Notes: generated from the sequence alone by a model not told the origin. A stretch of 64,000 bases of DNA from G965233625 sp965233625 (GCA_965233625.1 OZ247499.1:1488001-1552000); one strand, 5' to 3'. Counted from the stretch's first letter, positions 46,776 through 55,801 are shown. Translations and numbers: made by a program.

Positions 46776-47975
46776 TCACTCCCTGGCAGTTGCCAGCCTT
46801 AGTGCGATTTCGCAGCTGATTTTGAATTGCTCCAGATCGAGGGCTTCTTCGACCGTGTGCTGCAACAATTGCCCACAACCGAGGGAGACGGCGTGCACTC
46901 CGTGCTGATAGAGCCAGTTGGCGTCCAGGCCGCCGTTGGCCACGACATATTCCGGCGTGTGCCCCATCGCTTCGATAACGCTGGCAGCCGTAGTGACGCT
47001 GGGGTGGTCGCGTTCCAGGCGGAAAGCTTCGTAGTCGAGGCGGCCTTCGAAGCTGACTTCACCGGCAACACCGGCAGCGTTCTGCACCTCGGCAGCAGCG
47101 CGGCGGAAAGCGGATTCGATCTCGTTGACAATTTCTTTGCGGAATTCAGGATCGTGGCTGCGGGCTTCTGCCTTGAGAGTGACGCGGTTTGCGACAACAT
47201 TCGTCGCGGCGCCACCTTCAATGACGCCGATGTTGCTAGTGCCCAGCTTACCGCCTTGCTTAATGGCGCCGTGCCAGCCGCAGCGATGCAGGTCGGCGAT
47301 GGCCAGCCCCGCGATGGCTATCGCGCTGACGCCCCATTCCGGCGCCCCGCCCGCGTGACTGGCAACGCCTTTGATCTCGATCATCATCCGATAACCGCCC
47401 GTGGCGCCGGTTGTCAGCTTGCAAGCGGTTCCTCCATCCCAGTTGAAGGCAAGCTGCGGATCGCCCAACAGCGGTAGATCAATCTGCCGGGCGCCATGCA
47501 GTCCGATTTCTTCCTGCACAAACCAGACAAAGGTCAGAGGCGGATGTGGCAGGTCGTTCTCTAGCAGATGAAGTGCGGTGGAGAGCAGCACGGCGCACCC
47601 TGCGCGGTTGTCGGCGCCGAGCCCGGTGGCTGGATCGGCTGATCGCACCATCTCTCCTTCGCGCTGCGGTTGCGACCCCACGCACACCGGCACCGTGTCT
47701 AGATGCGCCGAAAGCATCCGCCGCGGTGCATCCTGAAAGGCGTCGCCCACGGCTGGCATGGTGTAAATCAGGTTGCCGGTGTCACCTTGCAACAGCGTCC
47801 GCTGATTGGCTGTATCGCGGACGATGTGGCTGGGATCGGCGCCGGCGTCTATCAGATGCTTCTCGATGTAGGCGGCGGTGGCTGCTTCTTCACCGCTGCG
47901 ACCTGGGATGGCCATCAGCTCCATCACCAGGTCAATGTCGCGTTGCACGTTTTCAGGCAATGCCTCTGTATTCAT
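46776..47975 (-). CDS. M20-family metallopeptidase, peptidase T-like
   Basis: A 399-residue cytosolic aminopeptidase of the M20 family, near the length of peptidase T (about 400-410). Zinc-binding signatures are LSAHLDTVPV (His and bridging region), GLGADNRAGCAVLL (Asp), WFVQEEIGLHGARQ (Glu-Glu) and, near the C-terminus, the His in LGCGQLLQHTVEE. GVASHAGGAPEWGVSAI is the dimerisation-domain signature with its conserved histidine. It would release N-terminal residues from tripeptides, or possibly hydrolyse another amide. I start at 47975 because AGAGGG lies about eight bases before; an ATG at 47993 also exists. A divergent small gene begins about 200 bases away. Confidence 0.9.
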   Translation of the reverse strand: MNTEALPENVQRDIDLVMELMAIPGRSGEEAATAAYIEKHLIDAGADPSHIVRDTANQRTLLQGDTGNLIYTMPAVGDAFQDAPRRMLSAHLDTVPVCVGSQPQREGEMVRSADPATGLGADNRAGCAVLLSTALHLLENDLPHPPLTFVWFVQEEIGLHGARQIDLPLLGDPQLAFNWDGGTACKLTTGATGGYRMMIEIKGVASHAGGAPEWGVSAIAIAGLAIADLHRCGWHGAIKQGGKLGTSNIGVIEGGAATNVVANRVTLKAEARSHDPEFRKEIVNEIESAFRRAAAEVQNAAGVAGEVSFEGRLDYEAFRLERDHPSVTTAASVIEAMGHTPEYVVANGGLDANWLYQHGVHAVSLGCGQLLQHTVEEALDLEQFKISCEIALRLATARE

Positions 47976-48177
47976 ACCGGATTCCCTCTTCATGCATGAC
48001 GCCGGTGCGGGCTTCCATGCTATCTGGACGATTCTACAACTTGGTCAAAACGCCATTGTAGACAACACGGCGCCCGGTGTTTATCAGGCGTCGAATCTGA
48101 GATAACAAAGGGAGGAACGCCAGCGACACCACTTCTAAGAAGCTGCTCCTATACCGAGGCAAAATAAAGGAACTGCG

Positions 48178-48447
48178 ATGCCTGAAATGACAATTACACT
48201 GCGGATCAATCCGCAAACAGGTAAGAAGGATATCGTGGTAACGCTTGACCGCGATGACGATTCTTTGCCGCACGAACATGAACAGCAACATCGTCAGCTT
48301 GTGGACAAACTGCTAGAAGGGGGCATGGTGAAGGCCGCGGAACTGGGCGAAATCGTTGTCGAGCGTGAAGAAGAATCAGGCACGTCGGCGGCGCCGGAGG
48401 CCAGTCCCGCGCAGGAGCAGCGGCAAGCGGAATCGCAGGGCGAATAG
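48178..48447 (+). CDS. Small hypothetical protein (89 aa)
   Basis: An 89-residue acidic protein that I do not recognise, preceded by a good ribosome-binding site (AAAGGAA at 48166-48172, six bases before ATG). The N-terminal part MTITLRINPQTGKKDIVVTLDRDDDSLPHEHEQQHRQLVDKLLEGG has an ordered beta-alpha look with an HEHEQQH histidine cluster; the rest is a disordered Glu/Ala/Gln-rich tail. It stands between the M20 peptidase and a convergent secreted protein gene with a 30-base gap. The regular first half and the ribosome site make a real gene likely; no role can be inferred. Confidence 0.65.
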   Translation: MPEMTITLRINPQTGKKDIVVTLDRDDDSLPHEHEQQHRQLVDKLLEGGMVKAAELGEIVVEREEESGTSAAPEASPAQEQRQAESQGE

Positions 48448-48477
48448 GGCAGCCGGTTTGTGTTCGCGGCAACGTGC

Positions 48478-48924
48478 TTAATCTCGCAGCGTTCCTTTTC
48501 GAACGAGGCCTGCCAGTTGTGGTTTCGCAGGGCCGTTGGCGTATGCAAACAGCGGCGTCACTACCCGTGGGTGCTCCATCCGGCAGCGGTAATCCTGTTC
48601 ATACGCCCGCAGGACGTAGCACATTTCTTTGGTCGAAAGATGACCGCCGGCAAGGTATTTCTCGATGTAGGAAATCACGGCGCCCAGATCGTATTCAAAG
48701 TCGAGGGGCGTCGCATCGCGCGTCGGGCCGCGTAGTTTGATAATGGTTGTTTCCGCAGGTGCAAGAAGATTGCCACGCTCCATGCCTGGGCGTGATGCCA
48801 GGGAGATGGTTGAAAATGCATCACCTACACCGGCGGGTTGCCACAACCCGGCCCAGCATGCTGTCACAAGGCATCCGGCAGCGCATAACGCGACCCCGCC
48901 TTTTATCAGACGTTGCAGATTCAT
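48478..48924 (-). CDS. Secreted hypothetical protein
   Basis: A 148-residue protein from ATG 48924 (MNLQRLIKGGVALCAAGCLVTACWAGLW), which starts a signal peptide with a hydrophobic run and an LVTAC segment that might be a lipobox; the frame can begin two codons earlier. The mature part has LRGPTRDATPLDFEYDLGAVISYIEKYL and LSTKEMCYVLRAYEQDYRCRMEHP. No family recognised. It lies 175 bases downstream of the exbD-like gene on the same strand. A role in the envelope is plausible only from the signal peptide and neighbour. Confidence 0.65.
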   Translation of the reverse strand: MNLQRLIKGGVALCAAGCLVTACWAGLWQPAGVGDAFSTISLASRPGMERGNLLAPAETTIIKLRGPTRDATPLDFEYDLGAVISYIEKYLAGGHLSTKEMCYVLRAYEQDYRCRMEHPRVVTPLFAYANGPAKPQLAGLVRKGTLRD

Positions 48925-49099
48925 TGACATATTCCTGTCACTGCCGTTGCCGCGCTAAAACGTCCCTGCAATTTTTTGCAGCAGAGTTTTCCAGCAACGG
49001 CGCCCACTTGCATTCCACTGCTATAAGGCAGAGGCGGCGGGTTGAGGTGTCAGGAAAATAAAAGAAGATGCGTTATTCTCAACGCGCCGTCTGAGCAGC

Positions 49100-49552
49100 T
49101 CACTTGGAAGCGGCAGCGAACTGGACCTTTTCAAAGCCGGCAATCCGGGCCAGATCGTAAACCTGCACGACATCGCCCATGGGGGTTGCTGGTTCAGGAT
49201 GTACAATCACCGGGGCGTCTGTCCGGGCGGCTGCGATGCCGGCAAGGATGCCGCGCAACTGGTCAAGGCTGCCGACCGGTTCGCCGTTGACGCGCCATTC
49301 GACGGTTTCCGCATAACGGCGGACTTTAATGACCGTGTCGGGGAAGTCTTTTTCAGGCGGTGGGTCCGTTGCATCAGAAGGACCGGCGCCGGCGATGGCG
49401 GATAACTGACTGGGCAGAATGAGTTCCACCACCTGATCGGAAGCTGCGTACACGAAAAAGACAAGCAGCAGAAAGACAACGTCGATCATCGGCGTCATCT
49501 CGATTTTTAGTGGACGCCGTGCGTTCCGGTCGTAAATACTGGGCCGACGCAT
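49100..49552 (-). CDS. ExbD/TolR-family biopolymer transport protein
   Basis: A 150-residue inner-membrane protein with a short cytosolic N-terminus, a single helix (EMTPMIDVVFLLLVFFVYAASDQ, about residues 18-40) and a periplasmic domain. The aspartate in PMIDVVF is the proton-conducting residue of ExbD/TolR; the C-terminal half reads V..V.HPEP.TPMGDVVQVYDLARIAGFEKVQFA, the usual fold. Such proteins work with an ExbB/TolQ channel to drive TonB- or Tol-type transport. No ExbB gene is adjacent in the window; the upstream neighbour is a divergent sigma gene 143 bases away and the downstream gene is a secreted unknown. It is therefore a lone copy here, with its partner presumably elsewhere. Confidence 0.88.
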   Translation of the reverse strand: MRRPSIYDRNARRPLKIEMTPMIDVVFLLLVFFVYAASDQVVELILPSQLSAIAGAGPSDATDPPPEKDFPDTVIKVRRYAETVEWRVNGEPVGSLDQLRGILAGIAAARTDAPVIVHPEPATPMGDVVQVYDLARIAGFEKVQFAAASK

Positions 49553-49695
49553 TGTCTGCCTTCCTGTTGTGCTGGTCCCCTCGCCACCTTGCTAGCGGTT
49601 TGGTCAGTATAACGGGTGCGGGGCGTTGCTGTCATTTGCAAAAAATATGAGCGCGGCTGCAATAAAGTGATGGCGGTCTGCGTTATCTTCACAAC

Positions 49696-50223
49696 ATGTC
49701 GCAAGGATCCGCCGAGAACGAAACGCAGCAGCGGCTTGCACGCTGGGTGCAGGAGCACGGCGCCGCGGTGCGCGGATTCCTGCTGGCTTTGACCCGGCGG
49801 TTGGATCTTGCAGACGATTTGTCGCAGGAAGTGTTCCGCCGTGCTTTGACAGCGAAGGGTTATCAGGAAGAAGGCAAAGCGCGTTCGTACCTGATCCGCA
49901 TTGCAGATCGCCTGGCGCGAGACGAAGCACGCCGACGCCCCGCAGAGACACTTCAACCGGAAGGCTTGTCCGATGGTGCGGTTTGCCCGGACCCGGCGCC
50001 GGACGCCCGGATGATGCAGGACGAAACCCGGCAGGAACTTCACGCTGCGCTTGACCTGCTTTCGCCAGCACAGCGGCGGGTATTACTGTTGCGTTTTTAT
50101 AGTCAGATGTCGTTTCAGGAAATTGCAGACCAGATGGATACGCCCCTAAGCACCGTGCTAAGCCATTGCCGACGCGGCCTGCTCGCGATGCGTAAACTGC
50201 TTGAAGGGAATCCTAGTCTATGA
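49696..50223 (+). CDS. ECF-type RNA polymerase sigma factor
   Basis: A 175-residue ECF sigma factor. Region 2 (about residues 12-80) has LTRRLDLADDLSQEVFRRALTAKG and a YLIRIADRLARDEARRRP segment; region 4 (about 110-170) has LDLLSPAQRRVLLLRFYSQMSFQEIADQMDTPLSTVLSHCRRGLLAMRK, a clear helix-turn-helix. Its last codon overlaps the ATG of the next gene by four bases (ATGA), the classic arrangement of a sigma factor with its anti-sigma factor, and a secreted coiled-coil protein closes the operon. It differs from the ECF at 25180-25773 in having this membrane partner. The signal it senses is unknown; no canonical ECF promoter was found upstream. Confidence 0.9.
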   Translation: MSQGSAENETQQRLARWVQEHGAAVRGFLLALTRRLDLADDLSQEVFRRALTAKGYQEEGKARSYLIRIADRLARDEARRRPAETLQPEGLSDGAVCPDPAPDARMMQDETRQELHAALDLLSPAQRRVLLLRFYSQMSFQEIADQMDTPLSTVLSHCRRGLLAMRKLLEGNPSL

Positions 50224-50840
50224 ATAATCCACCGCCTCGCATGACTCAGGAAGACATTGAACAACTACAGCGTCTCACCAGCGTGCCGCCGGATGCGACT
50301 GTGGTGAACGCGGACGCTGAGACGGCGGATATCGCTGCCAGCTGGACCCATTTTTCCCAATTGTTGACCAAGGCGGACGAGGGACTTGAATCGCCAGAGA
50401 CGCTAGTAAGTCTTGCTCCGATATCCACACCTCGACGATCGCCGCGGTCTATTGCTGGTTTGGGCCGGATGGTCGCAGCATGTGCGGCGGCCTGCCTTTT
50501 GTTGCTGTCGACGGCTGTTGCGGCGGTGCTTTATTACCAGTCGCCAGAAGCGAACTCAGACCCCGCGCCGTTGCAGCCACATGTTGCGACACAGCCGGTG
50601 CAGAAACCGGTGCAGTCATTCATTCAAAACAACCGTCCCTTGCCGGATAGTGCATCGCCCGTCATGCCGACGGCGCAAGCTGCCTGGAACGACACGCTGG
50701 AACAGCGTCTGGTGGCTGCGCATGGCAACTGCCATTTGGAGTTGCCGCCACCGCAACACGCGGACCTGGACACGCAGCTTCAGTCGCTTTCAGACGCAGT
50801 CCGTTTCACATCGGCTGCGATCCGCGACGGCGATCTTTGA
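50220..50840 (+). CDS. Probable membrane anti-sigma factor
   Basis: A 206-residue protein overlapping the sigma gene by four bases. A cytosolic N-terminal part (about 1-75) has the helical MTQEDIEQLQRLTSV and SWTHFSQLLTKADEGL that could bind the sigma factor, but no HxxxCxxC zinc motif of ZAS-type anti-sigmas. One transmembrane helix follows (about 80-104, MVAACAAACLLLLSTAVAAVLYY), then a periplasmic Pro/Gln-rich region ending RFTSAAIRDGDL. Topology, size and overlap suggest a single-pass anti-sigma factor; the sequence alone does not prove it. Translation of the next gene begins about 70 bases after the stop. Confidence 0.7.
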   Translation: MNNPPPRMTQEDIEQLQRLTSVPPDATVVNADAETADIAASWTHFSQLLTKADEGLESPETLVSLAPISTPRRSPRSIAGLGRMVAACAAACLLLLSTAVAAVLYYQSPEANSDPAPLQPHVATQPVQKPVQSFIQNNRPLPDSASPVMPTAQAAWNDTLEQRLVAAHGNCHLELPPPQHADLDTQLQSLSDAVRFTSAAIRDGDL

Positions 50841-50911
50841 ACCCTAGATTTGATACGACTCTTTCCGGGGCAATGGACGCCCCCATCTCAGTACTTTCAG
50901 GAGTAGCCCGG

Positions 50912-51688
50912 ATGTATCTAAAATTCGCCTTTTCTTTGCTGCTTACTGCGGCTCCATTGGCCGCCACGGTCATCGCCGATGAACTGCCATCGACACCTGT
51001 GGCGGACACTCCAACGCTGCAACCAAGTCCGCAACGGAAACCACTTCCTGCGGAGCCAGCGCGAAAAAACCGGAACCCAGTTCCTGCCGCCAGTAATGCA
51101 CTCTCGCCCGGTTTCCCCCGCAATGTTCCCGCTGCAGCGGCTAACCCGGCCTATCCTGTGCCTACAACACCTTTCCGTACCCCTGCGGATCAGCCGCCCA
51201 AAAGTAACCGTGGCGTGCCGCTTTACCAGCCAACACTGCCGCCAAAGCGTGTTGATCGTCCTCAGCCAACACCAGCACGCGTCCATCCACCGCAAACCTA
51301 TGCCCAACCCTCCGGTCCGCTTGGTCCGCCAGCAGGCGCCTATCCGGGGTATCATCCACCCGTTGCTCCTCCACCTGCGCAACACGATCCTGAGATGCAA
51401 AAGCTGAATGAATCGGACAATCGACTTGAACAGCAGACGCGCGAAGTCAGCCGCGAGATGAACGCCGCACCGTCTTCGCAACGGAAGGAATTGCGTGAGA
51501 AGCTGCGGAAACTTGTTGAGGAGCATTTTGACGTCCGCCAGGAACGTCGCGAGTTGCATCTTGAGCGGCTGGAGGAAGAATTCAAACGGCTTAGTGATCT
51601 TGTAAAGAAACGCGTTGAATTACGTGAACAGATTATCGACCGGCGGGTATCTGACCTGCTCGGTGAGCCGGACGACCTTGGCTTTTAG
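50912..51688 (+). CDS. Secreted Pro-rich protein with C-terminal coiled coil
   Basis: A 258-residue exported protein. The frame is open from 50837, but ATG 50912 follows AGGAG at 50899-50903 with normal spacing and begins a signal peptide (YLKFAFSLLLTAAPLAATVIA). The middle (about 25-155) is Pro-rich low-complexity sequence. The C-terminal ~100 residues, from PEMQKLNESDNRLEQQTREV, are Glu/Arg/Leu-rich and predicted to form a long coiled coil through RVELREQIIDRR. Being the third gene of a sigma/anti-sigma operon, it may be a stress-induced envelope component or a periplasmic regulator of the anti-sigma factor; both are inference. It converges with the sugar ABC operon, 39 bases away. Confidence 0.75.
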   Translation: MYLKFAFSLLLTAAPLAATVIADELPSTPVADTPTLQPSPQRKPLPAEPARKNRNPVPAASNALSPGFPRNVPAAAANPAYPVPTTPFRTPADQPPKSNRGVPLYQPTLPPKRVDRPQPTPARVHPPQTYAQPSGPLGPPAGAYPGYHPPVAPPPAQHDPEMQKLNESDNRLEQQTREVSREMNAAPSSQRKELREKLRKLVEEHFDVRQERRELHLERLEEEFKRLSDLVKKRVELREQIIDRRVSDLLGEPDDLGF

Positions 51689-51727
51689 GCACAATCTACA
51701 TGCTTGTTGTTATAGCCCGCAGATGAT

Positions 51728-53269
51728 CTAGCCGATGTCTGTTGCGGCTTCCATGATGCGATGTTCGGTGGCTTCCTCCCGGCTGAATTCGCCGGTGAGG
51801 CGGCCTTCGCAGAGCACCATGATGCGGTCGCAGTTGGTGAGAAGTTCCGGCAATTCGCTGGATGTAAGAATGATGGAAATGCCTTCTTTGCACAGCTGAT
51901 TCATCAGCTGGTAGATTTCGGCTTTGGCGCCGACATCAATGCCGCGCGTAGGGTCGTCCAGCAACAGCACGCGCGGGTTGGTCAGCAGCCAGCGGGCAAT
52001 GATGCATTTCTGCTGGTTGCCGCCGCTGAGACTGGTAATAGCGGCGCCGGTGCCTGCTGTCTTGACGCCCAGTCGCTCCGCGACGGCTACGGCGGATGCC
52101 TGTTCTTTGCCGCGGTTGATCCAGATCCCCTGCACCGCGTCCATCAGGGTGCAGATCGTGGTGTTTTCGCGGACATTCATCTGGGCGAACAGCCCCAGCC
52201 GTTTGCGGTCTTCGGTCACCAGCGCGACGCCTGCTCTGGTTGCTTCGGCAGGATGATTGAAGCGGACCGTTTCGCCATCTAACAATACTTCGCCCTGGTA
52301 GGGCACACTACTGGCGCCAAACAGGCATTCAAACAGTTCCGTGCGGCCGGCGCCCATCAGCCCGGCGAAGCCGAGTATTTCTCCCTGTTGCAGGGAGAAG
52401 CTGATATCTTTCAGCCGCCACTGCCGTGCATGGCCGGGCCAGGGAAGCGACAGATTACGGACCTCTAAAACCGGGGAGCCAGGTGTGCGATCTTTGCCGA
52501 ACTGCAAGGCTTCGATTTCGCGGCCGACCATATTATGCGTGACTTCGGTGGCATTGGTCTCGTCGCGCTGCACCGTGGTCACATGCTTGCCATCCCGCAA
52601 GACGGTAATGTGCGAAGATAGGCGGAAGATTTCATCCATCTTGTGGGAGATGTAAAGGATCGTCACGCCGCGATCACGCAGCCGGTCTATCACGCGGTAA
52701 AGCCGCTCGACTTCGGTTTCGGTCAGCGCGCTTGTAGGCTCATCCATGATGAGAATTTCGCTGCGGAGCGAAAGTGCTTTGGCAATTTCAATCAACTGCT
52801 GATCGCCCACACGCATCTCACCCGCCAGTTGCCGTGGGCTGATGTGGCACTCAAGATCACGCAGTAGTTCGGCAGCTTCTTCCTCCATCCCGCGGTTGTC
52901 GAGCATGCCAACGGCGTTCGTCTTTTCGCGGCCCAGGAAGACGTTAGCGGCAGCGGATAGTTCTTCCACCAGATTGAGTTCCTGGTGGATAATGCTGACG
53001 CCCGCGGCTTCGGCTTGTCTTGTGCCGTCAAAACGGAAGCGTTTTCCGGCAATGAGCAGATCCCCTTCGTACTGCGTAATTACGCCGGAGAGGATCTTCA
53101 TCAATGTGCTTTTGCCGGCGCCGTTTTCGCCGCAGATTGAGTGCAGTTCGCCACGGTCGATGTCAATCGAAACATCGCTCAGCGCGACGACGCCGGGATA
53201 GCGTTTGGTGATGTGCTGGATAGAAATCAGAGGAGTGTTTTCGGCGGCGGCAGCATCAATCATTTGCAC
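51728..53269 (-). CDS. Sugar ABC transporter ATP-binding protein (RbsA/MglA type)
   Basis: A 513-residue tandem ATPase, the length of RbsA/MglA/XylG. The first half has Walker A GENGAGKST near residue 51, LILIMDEPTSALTETE and a signature region; the second half keeps LSGGNQQKCIIARWLL and LLLDDPTRGIDVGAKAEIY, while its P-loop (GLMGAGRTELF) is degenerate, the normal situation in this family. It powers carbohydrate import with the permease and binding lipoprotein coded just upstream; its gene overlaps the permease gene by 14 bases. The sugar is probably a hexose or pentose. Confidence 0.93.
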   Translation of the reverse strand: MQMIDAAAAENTPLISIQHITKRYPGVVALSDVSIDIDRGELHSICGENGAGKSTLMKILSGVITQYEGDLLIAGKRFRFDGTRQAEAAGVSIIHQELNLVEELSAAANVFLGREKTNAVGMLDNRGMEEEAAELLRDLECHISPRQLAGEMRVGDQQLIEIAKALSLRSEILIMDEPTSALTETEVERLYRVIDRLRDRGVTILYISHKMDEIFRLSSHITVLRDGKHVTTVQRDETNATEVTHNMVGREIEALQFGKDRTPGSPVLEVRNLSLPWPGHARQWRLKDISFSLQQGEILGFAGLMGAGRTELFECLFGASSVPYQGEVLLDGETVRFNHPAEATRAGVALVTEDRKRLGLFAQMNVRENTTICTLMDAVQGIWINRGKEQASAVAVAERLGVKTAGTGAAITSLSGGNQQKCIIARWLLTNPRVLLLDDPTRGIDVGAKAEIYQLMNQLCKEGISIILTSSELPELLTNCDRIMVLCEGRLTGEFSREEATEHRIMEAATDIG

Positions 53270-54710
53270 CGCCCGCCGCTACGGTATTCCTGGCCTTAAA
53301 GGTGCTGATGAACAGCTTCAGACTAAAGATACCGCCTGCCACAACCATACCCGCAAGTAGCCCGCCGAAGATGCGCGCCGCAGGAGACAGGTTGTAATAG
53401 GTCAGGCCGATGGCAATCCCAGCCATGATGACCGTCAGCCCGAACATAAAGCCACGTCCGGCGAACCCGCGGTAAAGCGGCTGCAGGAAACAGAAGATGG
53501 TCCACGCGATCAGCGAGATCGCACAGGCGGCCACCGCGTTACGGGTGAGCACAAGCGTTACGACGTAGATCAAAGCGCCCAGCACGACCATCACAATGGC
53601 GCCGAGGACTCCGGGAAACGGGTTGCGGTCTTCACCTTTCGACCGTGTGCGTAGCTCGTTAAAGGCGACCGCAATAACGACCAGGAAGCCGACGATCAGC
53701 CCTTCGAAGTCGTCAGAGCCGCTACGGATGATCTTCGCCACGGAATCCATCACCACGCGAAGAAACAGGGCGCCAAGCATCACGCCAGGAATGAGGCCGA
53801 TACCGCCAGCAAGACTACAGCCGCCGACAACCGAGGCGGCAATCGCGTAAAGTTCGTAGCCCATGCCAGCTGTTTCCGGGTCCGCAACGCCCACCTCCGC
53901 GGAATACAGCACGCCGGCAATCGCCGACGTAACGCCGCCAATGCTATAAGCCAACCACTTCAGCTTATCGGTTCGTACGCCGCTGAGCCGCGCAGCGGTT
54001 TCGTTACCGCCCATCGCGTACAGATGGCGACCGGGAACCGTCATGTTCATCATGAACCAGACAAGCAACGCCAGAACGACGAACACGGTAAACGGAATGT
54101 ACCAGGTGCTGCCAATCGGCGCGAACATATCCTGGTCATACACGTTGATCTGCGCGCCGCCGACACCGATCAGGTATTCCTTCACAGGAACATTGACGAT
54201 CTGAGCCAGCGAACGCAGCCCGACCAGTGAAGCGAGCGTCGCCACAAACGGCGGCAGCCGGATGACGGTAATCAACCAGGCATGTAGCGAGCCGACAAGA
54301 AAACCCGCCAGCACCGTCACACAGATGGCAGCCGCAAGTATCCAGGCGGAAATGTGCGTCCCAGGCTCCGCATCGGGATCAACAGCCAGCGTGGTCCCCG
54401 TCCAGACATCCAACGCCAGAATGGTCATGCAACAGATCGAACCGCCGAAGGCGATCATCGATCCGCTCGAAAGATCAATACCGCCCGAGATGATGACGAC
54501 AGCTGCACCGAGCGCGATAATCCCCAGCATCGAGGTCTGTCTGACCACCTCTGCGGCGTTCCGTCCCGGCAGTTGCCGGTAGGATTCGCTAAGGCAGGTC
54601 GTAATCACAACGACCACCAGAATCGCCGCAACAAGGCCGAGTTCGTTGCGGAACTGCCAGAGTGTCTTCAGTGGAGATGACTTCGCGCCGGTGTCTGCCT
54701 GTTTCATCAC
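53256..54710 (-). CDS. Sugar ABC transporter permease (RbsC type), C-terminally extended
   Basis: A 484-residue multi-pass permease. The core has the RbsC-like signatures IISGGIDLSSGSMIAFGG, PPFVATLASLVGLRSLAQIV and, near 235-320, the conserved MGGNETAARLSGVRTDKLKWLAYSIGGV and GGCSLAGGIGLIPGVMLGALFL. RbsC is usually about 320-340 residues; here an extra segment of about 120 residues after NELRTRSKG adds several more hydrophobic helices. A central periplasmic insertion (TWTGTTLAVDPDAEPGTHISAW) is also present. Its gene overlaps those on both sides (14 bases with the ATPase, 4 bases with the binding lipoprotein), so the three are translated as a unit. Confidence 0.9.
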   Translation of the reverse strand: MMKQADTGAKSSPLKTLWQFRNELGLVAAILVVVVITTCLSESYRQLPGRNAAEVVRQTSMLGIIALGAAVVIISGGIDLSSGSMIAFGGSICCMTILALDVWTGTTLAVDPDAEPGTHISAWILAAAICVTVLAGFLVGSLHAWLITVIRLPPFVATLASLVGLRSLAQIVNVPVKEYLIGVGGAQINVYDQDMFAPIGSTWYIPFTVFVVLALLVWFMMNMTVPGRHLYAMGGNETAARLSGVRTDKLKWLAYSIGGVTSAIAGVLYSAEVGVADPETAGMGYELYAIAASVVGGCSLAGGIGLIPGVMLGALFLRVVMDSVAKIIRSGSDDFEGLIVGFLVVIAVAFNELRTRSKGEDRNPFPGVLGAIVMVVLGALIYVVTLVLTRNAVAACAISLIAWTIFCFLQPLYRGFAGRGFMFGLTVIMAGIAIGLTYYNLSPAARIFGGLLAGMVVAGGIFSLKLFISTFKARNTVAAGGAND

Positions 54711-55801
54711 GAACCTTTCAGACCGCGCTCATCGAGCCAGGCTTTGAATTCTTCGTAGGTGAAGAATTTTGTCCGATCGGCGAACATTTCTTTCTTCAAC
54801 GGCGAATCTTCCGCAGGAACCACGACGCGAAGTTCTGTGATGAGTACGTCCTCCTGATCTTTTTCCACGTACTGTTTTTTGATCTCATCAACGGTGGCCT
54901 GATCGTCTTCGATCAGTGCTTTCATCAGGCGTGTGCCTTCATAGCCCATCTGATACGGGTTCTGCACCACCATCGCGTCGATCTTGCCATCTTCCATGTG
55001 CTTGAGTGCTTTGGGCGCGGCGTCAAACACGACAACCGTTGTCTCATCTGCGATTCCCTGATCGCCGACGACCTGCACAATGGCGTGCGCGTTGTATGCC
55101 CAGATACCAACCAGGGTGTTGATTTCCGGGTGATTGGCCAGTGCTGTTTTTACGTTCTTCTGCGCGACGCTGTGATCCATGTCGTCGCCCAGGCTATCAA
55201 GCGATTCCCAGTTCTCGCCGGCGCCTTGCGCGAATCCTTCGATGCGTTCGATGGCGTTGGCGGCGGACTTCAGACCGACGAAAGTAGCGTACTTGCCACC
55301 ATCGGGCCGCAAACCCGCGGCAGCTTTGCCAAGCTCCTGTCCGCCGATGATGTTGTCCGTTCCCAGGTAGAGCGAACGTGCATCGCGGTATTTGGTGCGA
55401 TCTACATCCGAGTCGACCGTGATGACAACGATGCCGGCCTTTTGCAGGGCCTTCATCGCATTCGCGATGGCGACGTTCTTCGCCGCTGTGACGGAAATCG
55501 CCACCGCCTTGATGTCGGTCTGCAATGCATATTGTTTGAGTTTGTCGACCTGGCCTTTGGCCGTGCCGTCGTTTTTATCCATCTCGGCGACATAGCCGCC
55601 GTCTGCTAGTTTCAGTTCTTCGGCCGCTTTCTTCATGCCGGCGAACATGGCGTCCCAGAACGGATCGTCGCCATTTGTGAGAAGAATCATCCGCTTAGGA
55701 GCGTCCGCGCCGGCCGGACCAGAGCCGCAACCTGCCATCATTCCGGTCGCGACACAGAGAGCAACGACGATCGCTAATCTTGAGAAGAGACGGAGCATCA
55801 T
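54707..55801 (-). CDS. Sugar ABC transporter substrate-binding lipoprotein
   Basis: A 364-residue periplasmic-binding protein of the RbsB/type 1 family. The N-terminus has a signal peptide ending in lipobox MMAGC (Cys25), so it should be anchored as a lipoprotein. The two-domain fold is marked by ILLTNGDDPFWDAMFAGMKKAAEE at the front, TAAKNVAIANAMKALQKAGIVVITVDSDVDR and FVGLKSAANAIERIEGFAQGAGENW, then VGIWAYNAHAIVQVV and VVVFDAAPKALKHMEDGKIDAMVVQNPYQMGYEG in the second lobe. It is the first gene of the operon, the usual place for the most abundant subunit. The sugar bound cannot be named; a divergent glucose dehydrogenase gene suggests a glucose-like hexose. Confidence 0.93.
   Translation of the reverse strand: MMLRLFSRLAIVVALCVATGMMAGCGSGPAGADAPKRMILLTNGDDPFWDAMFAGMKKAAEELKLADGGYVAEMDKNDGTAKGQVDKLKQYALQTDIKAVAISVTAAKNVAIANAMKALQKAGIVVITVDSDVDRTKYRDARSLYLGTDNIIGGQELGKAAAGLRPDGGKYATFVGLKSAANAIERIEGFAQGAGENWESLDSLGDDMDHSVAQKNVKTALANHPEINTLVGIWAYNAHAIVQVVGDQGIADETTVVVFDAAPKALKHMEDGKIDAMVVQNPYQMGYEGTRLMKALIEDDQATVDEIKKQYVEKDQEDVLITELRVVVPAEDSPLKKEMFADRTKFFTYEEFKAWLDERGLKGS

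Noticed and set aside
46827..47477. 216-residue plus-strand frame opposite the M20 peptidase
   Set aside because: The minus strand has intact zinc-binding motifs of the family; the plus frame has none.
54662..55609. 315-residue plus-strand frame opposite the sugar-binding lipoprotein
   Set aside because: The opposite strand holds a clear lipoprotein with lipobox and two-lobe signatures in a tightly overlapping operon; this frame has no coherent domain.
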